From Hallella colorans (GTDB lineage Bacteria > Bacteroidota > Bacteroidia > Bacteroidales > Bacteroidaceae), in contig NZ_QENY01000005.1 of the NCBI RefSeq assembly GCF_003096815.1, positions 62,001 through 126,000 on the forward strand: a DNA stretch of 64,000 bases, given 5' to 3'. Every line of letters begins with the position of its first letter. Position 1 is the stretch's first letter. Of this stretch, positions 48,346-56,284 are shown in pieces. The notes below the pieces were generated by a model. The model saw nothing but the letters and a program-made list of their open reading frames with translations. It searched no databases and had not been told where the DNA came from. Made by a program: the position numbers and the translations under genes.

Positions 48346-48696
48346 ATGTCATTGAACTCCAACAAACCACAAAAACTCTATTACTCTATCAAAGAGGTGG
48401 CCAAAATGATAGGCGTGAACGAGAGCACGCTGCGCTATTGGGAGACAGAGTTTCCTAACCTCAAGCCCAAGACCGTGAGCTCCACACGGGTTAGGCAGTA
48501 TACCGAAAGAGATATTGAAGACCTCAAAGTGATATATAATCTCATCAAGGTGCGCGGTTTTAAAATAGCCGCCGCGCGCAAGTATATGCACCAAAATCGC
48601 GCGGCGGTGGATCGTACCTCGGAGGTCTTGGACACGCTTATCGGTGTGCGCGACGAGCTGAAGGAAATAAGAAACAGACTTGACAGGTTGGTGTGA
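48346..48696 (+). CDS. MerR-family transcriptional regulator
   Basis: 116 residues from the ATG at 48346. N-terminal MerR winged helix: YYSIKEVAKMIGVNESTLRYWETEFPNLKPKTVSSTRVRQYTERDIEDLKVIYNLI is in the family order, with the recognition-helix pattern S-T-L-R-Y-W. A short C-terminal coiled helix (DTLIGVRDELKEIRNRLDRLV) is for dimerisation. No effector-binding domain or cysteine ligands, so it is not a metal sensor. Upstream in-frame starts exist but code for unlikely basic sequence. Small MerR proteins of this type are common in Bacteroidota; targets are unknown. Confidence 0.85.
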   Translation: MSLNSNKPQKLYYSIKEVAKMIGVNESTLRYWETEFPNLKPKTVSSTRVRQYTERDIEDLKVIYNLIKVRGFKIAAARKYMHQNRAAVDRTSEVLDTLIGVRDELKEIRNRLDRLV

Positions 48697-48746
48697 GCGG
48701 TCATGAAACATCACTTGACGCGATGGCGTGCGGTTTGTTTTCTTGT

Positions 48747-49018
48747 TTGAAAATATCTGACAAAAGCCTTCAAATGCAGCCGTTATTTGCAAACGCATGT
48801 GGTGCTGCTTGCAAATACGCCCTAAATGAGACGTTTTCGCAACGTGCTGAAAATCATCTTTTTATGAAATTCTTGCTAAAATTGTGGTGTCGATCGCATG
48901 TTTATGTCTTGCCATTAGGCATTGATGGCATGACGATTAGAGCCTAATGGCATCGTGATTACTGTTTGATGGCGTCGTGTTTAAGGCTTATACGCATGAC
49001 GTTTAAGGCCTAATCGAA
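48747..49018 (+). repeat. phased intergenic element, copy 4 (best-preserved array)
   Basis: Lies in the 802-base gap (48697-49498) between convergent merR and rel. Parts: TTGAAAA at 48747-48753; TGACAAAAG at 48758-48766; palindrome arms CGTTATTTGC (48781-48790) and GCAAATACGC (48811-48820); an 88-base spacer; five 22-base units starting 48909, 48931, 48953, 48975 and 48997, e.g. CGATTAGAGCCTAATGG in the second. The gap beyond (49019-49498) has one 49-codon open frame (about 49326-49472) with plausible codon use but no recognised product; otherwise nothing. Confidence 0.85.
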
Positions 49019-49498
49019 AAGCCAACGCATAAAAACGGTCTGTTGGCAAGTGGTGGAGACCGTGGCTAATTGTATTTCATGCCGAAATCAAGTGTTTTCG
49101 ATTGCTATTTCTGTTGAAAACCTTTCACTCTTTTTAGTGAAGTTTTTATGACAGAAGTGGATGCCAAGTGGCTCTTGACAACAGTTGCCCACTGGACAAA
49201 TTTTAGTTGGCAGTTATGGGCGAAGGCTGTCTGATGATGTTTTTTCACGGCATATCCCGATATTGGTGAGCCATGAGTAGATGATGTTTTTCATCTCTTG
49301 ATATGCCCATTTTGGTAAAGATGGCTTTATGGTATTCTATGAAAGTTCGGCACGCTTTGATGGCATCATCGAAGCTTCAAAACAATGCCATGCCATCATG
49401 TCCCATGCGAAGGGTGTCGGGCGCGACGTGTTTGCAGGCGGCGAGAGACGTGGCGCTTGGCGACGTGGATAAGAATAGCTGTAATAAGGATTTGGTGA

Positions 49499-51778
49499 TT
49501 ACATGATTTGTTGTATCTCTTGCAGGTCTGTTATCTTTTTGAGATGGTCCATGACCACTTTCACCTCGTCTCGATCGTGCACGCGGATTGCTATTTTGCA
49601 CGTGAAAATACCCTCGTCGGCCTCAAAGTTCATGCGGCGAATGTTAACGTTGAGCTTGTGGGATATTACCTCGGCGATGTCATGAAGCATGCCATTTCGG
49701 TCTATTCCATGCACTTCTACGGTGGCGTCAAAGAAGAGTTCCTTGTGCATGTCCCACTTGGCATCGAGAAGGCGAGGTCCAAAACTCGTCTTAAGTTTGG
49801 TGGCTACAGGGCACGAGCGTTTGTGTATTTCGACGTGGTTCTTGCCGTCTATGAATCCGAGTATGTCGTCTCCGGGAATGGGGTGACAGCAATGTGGAAA
49901 GAGATACATGTTGATAGTGTCCTCGCGTATGACGCAAGCCTTTTTGCGATTGAAGTCTTTGCCAACAAGAAGAAGCTGGTTGGGTGAGGGGAGCACGGTG
50001 TCGGGGGCGTCGTGTTTTTTGCTTTTCCCAAAAAAAGGAACGTATCTCAGCCATCTCGAAGAGCTATTGTCTTTCTTCTTGTTGTGCAGCTCCTCAACAT
50101 CTTTCTCCCCGAGAATGATGGTGTGCTCGCCTAAAGCGCGCAGCAAACTTTCTTGGTTTTGTGTGTCGTGAATTTCGCAAAGGCGGTCGAGGATAAAAGT
50201 GGAGAGCTCCAAACCGTTGTTTTTAAGCCAATTGTTCAAAATGTCCTCGCCTTTCCGTTGGGTTTCCCTCTGGTTGCGACGCAAGGCGGCCTGTATTTTG
50301 GATTTGGCCCGGCCGGTAGACACAAAGTTTATCCATCCTGGCTGTACATGTTGCGATTTTGAGGTGAGCACCTCCACTTGGTCTCCGCTGTTGAGCTTAT
50401 GACTCAGTGGAACAAGTCGGTGGTTTACCTTGGCGCCAATGCAATGGCTGCCCAAATCGGTGTGTATATGGAAAGCGAAGTCAAGCACCGTGCATCCGGT
50501 GGGCATGGTTTTAACCTCTCCTTTGGGTGTAAAGACAAATATTTCGGAAGCGAAAAGGTTGAGCTTGATGGAGTCCAAGAAATCCATTGCGTCAGGTTGT
50601 GGGTCGTCGAGGATGTCTTTGATGGTGCTCAACCAGTTGTTCAGCTCGTCGTCATCGTTCTTGTTTTTTCCTTCCTTGTATTTCCAATGAGCGGCAAATC
50701 CCTGCTCAGCGATCTCGTCCATACGCTCTGAACGTATTTGCACCTCTATCCATTGGCCACTCTTGGACATCATGGTGGCGTGTAGAGCTTGGTATCCATT
50801 GGCCTTGGGATGGTTTACCCAGTCGCGGAATCGGTCTGGGTGGCTCTTGTAAATGCGGTTTAATATTACGTAGATATGGAAGCACTCATTGATCTCACTG
50901 TCTCTATCTTTAGGTGCAAAGATAATTCTGACGGCGAGAATGTCATAGATCTCATCGAAAGTGACATGCTTGTTTTGCATCTTGCACCATATAGAATAAG
51001 GACTTTTGATGCGTGCTTTGATGTGGTATTGCAGTCCGATCTCGTCTAAAGCCTTTCGTACCGGTTCGGTGAAATCGTTGAAAAGTTTGGTGCGTTGTTC
51101 TTTGGTGAAAGAGAGTTTGCCCACAATGTCCGCGTACTCTTGTGGGTGTTCGTAGCGGAAACTCAGGTCTTCGAGTTCGGTCTTGATTTTGTTTAGGCCG
51201 AGGCGGTTGGCCAAAGGGGCGTAGATGTAAAGAGTTTCGCCGGCTATTTTATACTGTTTGTTGGGTGCTTGCGAGGCCAATGTGCGCATGTTGTGCAGGC
51301 GGTCGCAAATCTTGATGAGGATGACACGAATGTCGTCGCTCATGGTGAGGAGCAGTTTTTTGAAGTTCTCGGCTTGCGCGGATGCGTGGTCTCCGAAGAT
51401 GCCTCCACTGATTTTAGTAAGCCCGTCGACTATCTGGGCGATCTTTTCGCCAAAGATATTTTGGATGTCCTCGACCGTATAGTCGGTGTCTTCGACCACA
51501 TCGTGTAGCAATGCCGAGCAGATACTGGTGGAACCTAAGCCCATTTCTTCGCATGCAATCTGTGCGACGGCTATGGGATGAAGAATATATGGTTCTCCCG
51601 ACAATCGTCTCACACCTTTGTGTGCCTGCTTGGCGAAGTTGAAAGCTTTGGTGATAATGTCAACCTTTTTGCGGTGAGGAGAGTCTAAATAAGTCTGTAC
51701 CAAATGGTCGAAGGCTTGCTTGATCATTTCGTTATCAGCCGCTTCTCGCTCCATGTTCCTCTGCTCTTGCTCGTCCAT
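49499..51778 (-). CDS. rel: bifunctional (p)ppGpp synthetase/hydrolase Rel
   Basis: Master enzyme of the stringent response. 759 residues in the full Rel/SpoT layout: N-terminal HD hydrolase (EPYILHPIAVAQI, ALLHDVVEDTDYT, CDRLHNMRTL), synthetase domain (RIKSPYSIWCKMQNKHVTFDEIYDILAVRIIF, NGYQALHATMM), TGS domain (VFTPKGEVKTMPTGCTVLDFAFHIHTDLG), a helical/zinc-finger region, and a C-terminal ACT domain (GMLHDIAEVISHKLNVNIRRMNFEADEGIFTCKIAIRV). Both hydrolase HD and synthetase motifs look intact. It is the last gene of the parA-parB-DUF5683-transglycosylase-rel block. Confidence 0.95.
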   Translation of the reverse strand: MDEQEQRNMEREAADNEMIKQAFDHLVQTYLDSPHRKKVDIITKAFNFAKQAHKGVRRLSGEPYILHPIAVAQIACEEMGLGSTSICSALLHDVVEDTDYTVEDIQNIFGEKIAQIVDGLTKISGGIFGDHASAQAENFKKLLLTMSDDIRVILIKICDRLHNMRTLASQAPNKQYKIAGETLYIYAPLANRLGLNKIKTELEDLSFRYEHPQEYADIVGKLSFTKEQRTKLFNDFTEPVRKALDEIGLQYHIKARIKSPYSIWCKMQNKHVTFDEIYDILAVRIIFAPKDRDSEINECFHIYVILNRIYKSHPDRFRDWVNHPKANGYQALHATMMSKSGQWIEVQIRSERMDEIAEQGFAAHWKYKEGKNKNDDDELNNWLSTIKDILDDPQPDAMDFLDSIKLNLFASEIFVFTPKGEVKTMPTGCTVLDFAFHIHTDLGSHCIGAKVNHRLVPLSHKLNSGDQVEVLTSKSQHVQPGWINFVSTGRAKSKIQAALRRNQRETQRKGEDILNNWLKNNGLELSTFILDRLCEIHDTQNQESLLRALGEHTIILGEKDVEELHNKKKDNSSSRWLRYVPFFGKSKKHDAPDTVLPSPNQLLLVGKDFNRKKACVIREDTINMYLFPHCCHPIPGDDILGFIDGKNHVEIHKRSCPVATKLKTSFGPRLLDAKWDMHKELFFDATVEVHGIDRNGMLHDIAEVISHKLNVNIRRMNFEADEGIFTCKIAIRVHDRDEVKVVMDHLKKITDLQEIQQIM

Positions 51779-51812
51779 GTTGATAGAAATTATAGGTGAT
51801 GATGCTCGGTTT

Positions 51813-53222
51813 TTATTTCACTTTGATTTTTTTGCCAGCTCTGATGTTGTTGCCCTTGATACCATTAAGTTTACGTAGTTTTTTCACGGTGGTGTTGTTG
51901 CGCGCGGCAATCTCACTCAGGGTGTCGCCTTTTCTTACGGTGACATTTTTGGAGCGTGCGCGTGACGAGCGCCTATGACGCTTGTTGTTGCGCGCATTGC
52001 GTCGGTTGTTTCGACTGCCACTTTTGTGTACGACCGAACGGCTGCCCTTGTTGACATTTGTGTCGCTGTCCGAGGTGTCGCTCGTGAGGAGCATCACTTG
52101 GTTTTTATCAACCACATATCTGTCGGCATTGTCAATCTTTACCTCTTTGCGTTTGCTGAGATATTGCTCTTTTTCGTAAGCGTAGATAGAGTCTTCTTTA
52201 TCTATAAAAGTATTGAGAATGTTTTCGGGCATGCGCAATGAAGATGGCTTCGACAAACCATTGACAATGTTTTGTCGGTATTGTGGGTTGAGGGTTTGCA
52301 GCAGCTCCACGTTGATGCCCGTGACATGGGCTATCTGTTCGAAATGCACATTGCGGTTGAGCATCAGCGTGTCTGTCTTGGCTGGCAGCTCAGTGGATAG
52401 TGGGCAGATATTGTGCTCGCAATAATAGTTCATGATATAGTTTGCCGCGATGAAGGCTGGGACGTATCCACGTGTCTCGCGCGGTAGTCGTGGAAAGATT
52501 TTCCAATAGTCTTTTTCGCCTTTCTCGCGTCTTATAGCCTTGTTTATTTTTTCTGGACCACAATTGTATGCGGCTATCACGAGATTCCAGTCGTTGTATA
52601 TTTTGTACAAGTCGCTCAGGTAGTGGGCCGCCGCATAGGAGGATTTGACGATGTCTTTGCGCTCGTCCACTAATGAGTTTACCTCGAGACCATATCGTTT
52701 ACCCGTGGTTATCATGAACTGCCAAAGGCCTGTTGCCCCAACTTTCGACACTGCTTGGGGGTTGAGCGCGGACTCTATCACCGGCAGATACTTCAGCTCA
52801 AGCGGTAGTCTGTAGCTCTCGAGGGCTTCCTCGAATATAGGAATGTAGAAATTTTGAGCGCCCAACATGTAAGCTACAGAATGTCTCAACTCGTTGCTAT
52901 ATCGGTCTATGAATTTCTGTACAATGCTGTTGTAAGGCATTTCGATGATAGTGGGGAGCTTGGCCAAACGCTCTTTGTAGACCTCTTTTTCATAGGTAAC
53001 GTTTTGGTCGGGCATGTTGCAGTCTACGTTTGGCTTAAGATACATCTTAGAATTATAAAGCCCCATAAGGCTGTCAAGCTCTTGGGTCATGGACTCGGGC
53101 AAGTCTATCTCTTCTTCAACGCCGTTTTCTTGTGTTACGGTTACGGTTTTGCGGATTTGGGCGTGCATGCTGCACACACCGCAAAAAAACATAGTCGCAA
53201 TGATGATTTTTTTAAAATTCAT
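51813..53222 (-). CDS. lytic transglycosylase with LysM domain (MltD-like)
   Basis: Periplasmic peptidoglycan-cleaving enzyme, 469 residues with an N-terminal signal sequence (IIIATMFFCGVCSMHAQ). The SLT/Goose-type lysozyme domain is around 130-270: YLPVIESALNPQAVSKVGATGLWQFM (catalytic Glu in VIES) and the AAYNCGPEKINKAI end. A degenerate LysM-like segment (FEQIAHVTGINVELLQTLNPQ) follows. After a Ser/Arg/Asn-rich linker comes a clear C-terminal LysM (VTVRKGDTLSEIAARNNTTVKKLRKLNGIKGNNIRAGKKIKV). It is 34 bases from rel and 83 after the DUF5683 gene, in a block conserved in Bacteroidota. Confidence 0.92.
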   Translation of the reverse strand: MNFKKIIIATMFFCGVCSMHAQIRKTVTVTQENGVEEEIDLPESMTQELDSLMGLYNSKMYLKPNVDCNMPDQNVTYEKEVYKERLAKLPTIIEMPYNSIVQKFIDRYSNELRHSVAYMLGAQNFYIPIFEEALESYRLPLELKYLPVIESALNPQAVSKVGATGLWQFMITTGKRYGLEVNSLVDERKDIVKSSYAAAHYLSDLYKIYNDWNLVIAAYNCGPEKINKAIRREKGEKDYWKIFPRLPRETRGYVPAFIAANYIMNYYCEHNICPLSTELPAKTDTLMLNRNVHFEQIAHVTGINVELLQTLNPQYRQNIVNGLSKPSSLRMPENILNTFIDKEDSIYAYEKEQYLSKRKEVKIDNADRYVVDKNQVMLLTSDTSDSDTNVNKGSRSVVHKSGSRNNRRNARNNKRHRRSSRARSKNVTVRKGDTLSEIAARNNTTVKKLRKLNGIKGNNIRAGKKIKVK

Positions 53223-53305
53223 AGTCTTTTTCGTGTCAAAGCAGGGTGCAGCATGGTGTCAATACTACATGATGTCACCTTGTGCTACCTGTCTTTTGGA
53301 ATTTG

Positions 53306-54058
53306 TTAAAATATCAAGCAGCATTGCAAACCCATTGCCAAGCCACTGGCGGGATTGCGATCAGTGCTGCCGTGAATGATCGTTGGCGCCACGCGCATGC
53401 TCAAATCGGGCGAAATGTCAAACTCTGAAAGTGACGCATCGACGTAAGCATCTACCACAGAGAGGGCGTAAACACCTATCAATACAAAGAAACTAAGGTC
53501 TCGCCATCTTCTATATCGGTCTTTGCGCTTGCGGAATATGTCTTGCCAGCGCTTCATATTCTCGGGTGTTACTTGGTTGCCTAAGTGCAAAAACTGGTTG
53601 TAGCTGTGTGTATTGGGGTCGTCATCCATAATGTCAAGATAGGCCTGGCTATAATCGCGATACATCATGTTGTTCCATCTCATGGCATAAGCGCAACCTA
53701 CAAATCCACCATATATAATAGGTAATTTCCACAATTTGCGATTGTATATTTGCCCTGCGCCTGGCAATACCAACGCCAACCACAATGCACGCTTTGGACT
53801 TGGGGTCCAAGTTTCCCAGTTGCGTTTATGACTTGCTGGCATGCTGTCGGTCGAATTTATAGGGAATATTTCTTTGTCGCCGTTTGGCAGAATATCCAAA
53901 GCGTCGATAGAGTCGACCGAAACCATTGGCTTTTGCGCTTTCTTTTCTATAGGAATTCTCACAGAGTCGACCTCGCTTTGCGCTGTCGCGCAGAGTGCTC
54001 CCAATGCCCACCCAACAATGATGCATAGCTTGAACAATATCGTTGTGCGCTCGCTCAC
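53306..54058 (-). CDS. DUF5683 domain membrane protein
   Basis: 250 residues with an N-terminal signal or membrane segment (LFKLCIIVGWALGALCATAQ) and the DUF5683 core: KRALWLALVLPGAGQIYNRKLWKLPIIYGGFVGCAYAMRWNN, then DYSQAYLDIMDD and the final transmembrane RDLSFFVLIGVYALSVVDAYVDASL. The core has two hydrophobic hairpins. The function is unknown. The ATG at 54058 directly follows the parB stop codon (54059-54061), so coupling to parB is likely and suggests a membrane role linked to cell-cycle or wall genes. Confidence 0.85.
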   Translation of the reverse strand: MSERTTILFKLCIIVGWALGALCATAQSEVDSVRIPIEKKAQKPMVSVDSIDALDILPNGDKEIFPINSTDSMPASHKRNWETWTPSPKRALWLALVLPGAGQIYNRKLWKLPIIYGGFVGCAYAMRWNNMMYRDYSQAYLDIMDDDPNTHSYNQFLHLGNQVTPENMKRWQDIFRKRKDRYRRWRDLSFFVLIGVYALSVVDAYVDASLSEFDISPDLSMRVAPTIIHGSTDRNPASGLAMGLQCCLIF

Positions 54059-54955
54059 TTAGTTTTGATGCTTTAGTTTGTCGAAAATATGGATAATACG
54101 CTCAAGATCCTCTTCGTTGTTAAATGGTATGCTGATTTTACCTTTGCCCCTGTCCGAGTAAGAAAGTGACACTTTCGTGTCGAAAAAGTCTGACAGTCGC
54201 TTCTTGAGCGTTTTAAATTCTTCGGGCAATTGTGCCTTGGCCATGATTTTCTTTTTGCCACTCTCGATGTCATCGCCGTTCTTAAGATGCTGTGCCATCT
54301 CCTCCACTTTGCGTACAGACCAACCGTTTTTCAGTATTTCTTTGAAGAGTTTGAGTTGCAGTGATGGGCTGTCAACGGCCAAAAGCGCACGCGCGTGCCC
54401 CATATCTATCTCTTTTTTCTGTAGTGACATTTGCACTTGCGCGGGCAATTTCAGAAGCCGCAGGTAGTTGGTTATAGCCGTTCGGCTCTTTCCAACGCGC
54501 TCTGATACTTTTTCTTGCGTCATGCCCGATTGCTCCAGCAAGTGCTCGTAGGCCAACGCTATTTCTATGGAGTTGAGGTCTTCGCGTTGTATATTCTCCA
54601 CCAACGCCATTTCCATGACGTTCTCGTCTTTGATGGTGCGTATGTAAGCAGGAATGGCTTTCAGTCCCGCGATTTGCGAAGCGCGCCATCGGCGTTCTCC
54701 CGCGATAATCTGAAATCGGTTGTCAGAAACCTGTCTCAGCGTGATAGGCTGTATGATACCTATTTCCTTGATGCTGTGTGCCAACTCTTCCAGAGCCTCC
54801 TCGTTGAACGAATTACGTGGCTGGTCAGCATTGGGCTCAATCTGGTCAATTGGTATTTCGTTGATTGTGGAGGAGCCTTGCGTACGCACAGCTTCTGTCG
54901 AAATGAGCGCGTCAAGCCCGCGCCCTAATGCGTTGAATTTTTTTCTAACTGCCAT
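54059..54955 (-). CDS. parB: chromosome partition protein ParB (CTP-binding clamp)
   Basis: 298 residues. N-terminal ParB/sulfiredoxin-like CTPase fold with the IDQIEPNADQPRNSF start, LAHSIKEIGIIQPITLR, GERRWRASQIAGL and the MALVENIQREDLN motif. The helix-turn-helix MTQEKVSERVGKSRTAITNYLRLLKLP follows (residues about 140-165), then a C-terminal dimerisation domain of about 70 residues. It binds parS and spreads as a sliding clamp; ParA drives segregation. Gene order parA-parB fits chromosomal type I. I found no clear parS in the window. Confidence 0.95.
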   Translation of the reverse strand: MAVRKKFNALGRGLDALISTEAVRTQGSSTINEIPIDQIEPNADQPRNSFNEEALEELAHSIKEIGIIQPITLRQVSDNRFQIIAGERRWRASQIAGLKAIPAYIRTIKDENVMEMALVENIQREDLNSIEIALAYEHLLEQSGMTQEKVSERVGKSRTAITNYLRLLKLPAQVQMSLQKKEIDMGHARALLAVDSPSLQLKLFKEILKNGWSVRKVEEMAQHLKNGDDIESGKKKIMAKAQLPEEFKTLKKRLSDFFDTKVSLSYSDRGKGKISIPFNNEEDLERIIHIFDKLKHQN

Positions 54956-55005
54956 TTTTACATCCTCAAATATTGTGTCATGCCTGCCAAACCTTTTATC
55001 CAGAG

Positions 55006-55776
55006 CTATTTTTTGTCGTTTTTGGTGATAATCTCCTTGGCCAAAGCTAAATGATTCTTGGCTCCTGTTGAATCGGCGTCATATAGAATGACGGGAAGAC
55101 CGTGGCTGGGGCTCTCCGAAAGTTTGACATTACGCTGGATGACCGTCTTGAAAACCAACTCTTGGAAATGCCGCTTCACCTCATCATAAATTTGGTTGGC
55201 CAATCGTAACCGAGAGTCGTACATGGTCAATAAAAATCCTTCAATTTCCAATTTGGGGTTTAGTTTGCTTTTGATTATCTTGATTGTGTTGAGCAATTTG
55301 CTAATACCTTCAAGCGCAAAATACTCGCATTGCACGGGGATAATCACCGAGTCGGCCGCTGTTAGCGAGTTAACGGTGATGAGTCCCAATGATGGTGAGC
55401 AGTCAATCAGAATATAATCGTATTCCTCTTTCAGTGGTTCGAGGATTGATTTAATAACTTTCTCCCTGTTCTCCAAGTTCAGCATTTCTATCTCCGCGCC
55501 CACCAAGTCGATGTGGCTGGGTATGATATCTAATCCGTCTATATCAGTGGTGTATATGGCGTCGCGCACATCGGCGTGGTCAATGATACATTCATAGATG
55601 GAACATTCCACCTCGCTGATGTCCACACCCAACCCACTCGAGGCGTTAGCCTGTGGATCTGCGTCAACAACAAGAACCGATTTTTCCAATGTGGCCAATG
55701 ACGCGGCTAAGTTGATAGTGGTGGTAGTTTTGCCAACGCCACCTTTTTGATTGGCCAAAGCAATAATTTTTGCCAT
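55006..55776 (-). CDS. parA: chromosome partition ATPase ParA
   Basis: 256 residues from the ATG at 55776 (MAKIIALANQKGGVGKTTTTINLA, deviant Walker A with the signature lysine). Other marks: LVVDADPQANASSGLG, the DYILIDCSPSLGLITVNSL Walker B region, and IPVQCEYFALEGISKLL. No N-terminal helix-turn-helix, so it is the Soj-like chromosomal type. An upstream start at 55824 adds 16 residues lying between promoter and Walker A and is not family-like. First gene of the conserved leftward block ending in rel. Confidence 0.95.
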   Translation of the reverse strand: MAKIIALANQKGGVGKTTTTINLAASLATLEKSVLVVDADPQANASSGLGVDISEVECSIYECIIDHADVRDAIYTTDIDGLDIIPSHIDLVGAEIEMLNLENREKVIKSILEPLKEEYDYILIDCSPSLGLITVNSLTAADSVIIPVQCEYFALEGISKLLNTIKIIKSKLNPKLEIEGFLLTMYDSRLRLANQIYDEVKRHFQELVFKTVIQRNVKLSESPSHGLPVILYDADSTGAKNHLALAKEIITKNDKK

Positions 55777-55867
55777 TTTAATCATCTTGTTACGTTTATT
55801 CCTAACGATGTGAGTACCCTCCAATCGGCCTCTTTCAAATACGTAAGAATGGTGTATGTATTGTGTG

Positions 55868-55875
55868 CAAAGATA
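55868..55875 (-). promoter_or_regulatory. -7 box TATCTTTG for the parA operon
   Basis: Minus-strand TATCTTTG fits TAnnTTTG, 92 bases upstream of the parA ATG. The 30 bases around it (55861-55890) recur with 25/30 identity at 56062-56091, where TACTTTTG gives a second possible leftward promoter. Confidence 0.5.
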
Positions 55876-55915
55876 GTTATTTTATGCGAGAAAGAAGATA
55901 ATTAAAGGTTTTTTC

Positions 55916-55925
55916 GTACATTTGC
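55916..55925 (+). other. candidate attachment core of the conjugative element
   Basis: GTACATTTGC matches GTANNTTTGC, the core known for CTnDOT attachment sites, immediately outside the parA promoter and just before sequence of mobile-element type. Three GTTACG hexamers (55934, 55996 and inverted at 56042) nearby could be integrase arm sites. The same 10-mer pattern also arises from promoter boxes (e.g. 33951-33960), so the match alone is weak. Confidence 0.3.
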
Positions 55926-56103
55926 ATGTAGAAGTTACGAAAAGAGTGTAATTTATTGAAAATGAGCGTAGGTTAATTGCTCTTGATAGTAATAGGTTAC
56001 GATTTAGTTAGTTATCTACTGCATTATCCTTCTGCGCGTCGCGTAACCTTCAAAGAACTCTTTGTATGCAAAAGTAGCTATTTTATCCGAGATTTTGATA
56101 TAA

Positions 56104-56259
56104 ACTCCCGGATTTTTTATCACCTCATTCATTAGTTTTTCCGTAAAAGCGGTATTGTTCGTCGGAACACCATTGCCCAAAACGAGTTTAGAACAAACGT
56201 GTGCCGACTACCGCATAGCCAGAGAAAAGGGCATTGCCTCACGCCTAAACGATGTTTAG
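56104..56259 (+). pseudogene. short open frame without clear start, possible gene remnant
   Basis: 52 codons open from a TAA at 56101-56103 to TAG at 56257-56259, with no ATG. The second half (VGTPLPKTSLEQTCADYR, then IAREKGIASRLNDV) reads like genuine protein sequence. It ends inside the hairpin at 56224-56284. It may be the C-terminal tail of a gene cut by the element end, or a tail carried by the element. I do not recognise the family. Confidence 0.3.
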
Positions 56260-56284
56260 ACTGATGAAGCAATGCCCCTTTCTT
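56224..56284. terminator. large hairpin at the element border
   Basis: AAAAGGGCATTGCCTCA pairs imperfectly with TGAAGCAATGCCCCTTT (left arm 56226-56242, right arm 56263-56281), with an inner TAAAC-GTTTA hairpin. Ts follow on the plus strand and As precede on the other, so it may terminate both the plus fragment and the leftward basic ORF. Confidence 0.55.

Noticed and set aside
48909..49018. CRISPR array interpretation of the 22-base repeats
   Set aside because: No spacers between units, units are divergent, and no cas genes are present.
49594..49609. parS-like TTTTGCACGTGAAAAT inside rel
   Set aside because: Matches the general parS consensus at only 12 of 16 positions and lies within coding sequence; too weak to call.
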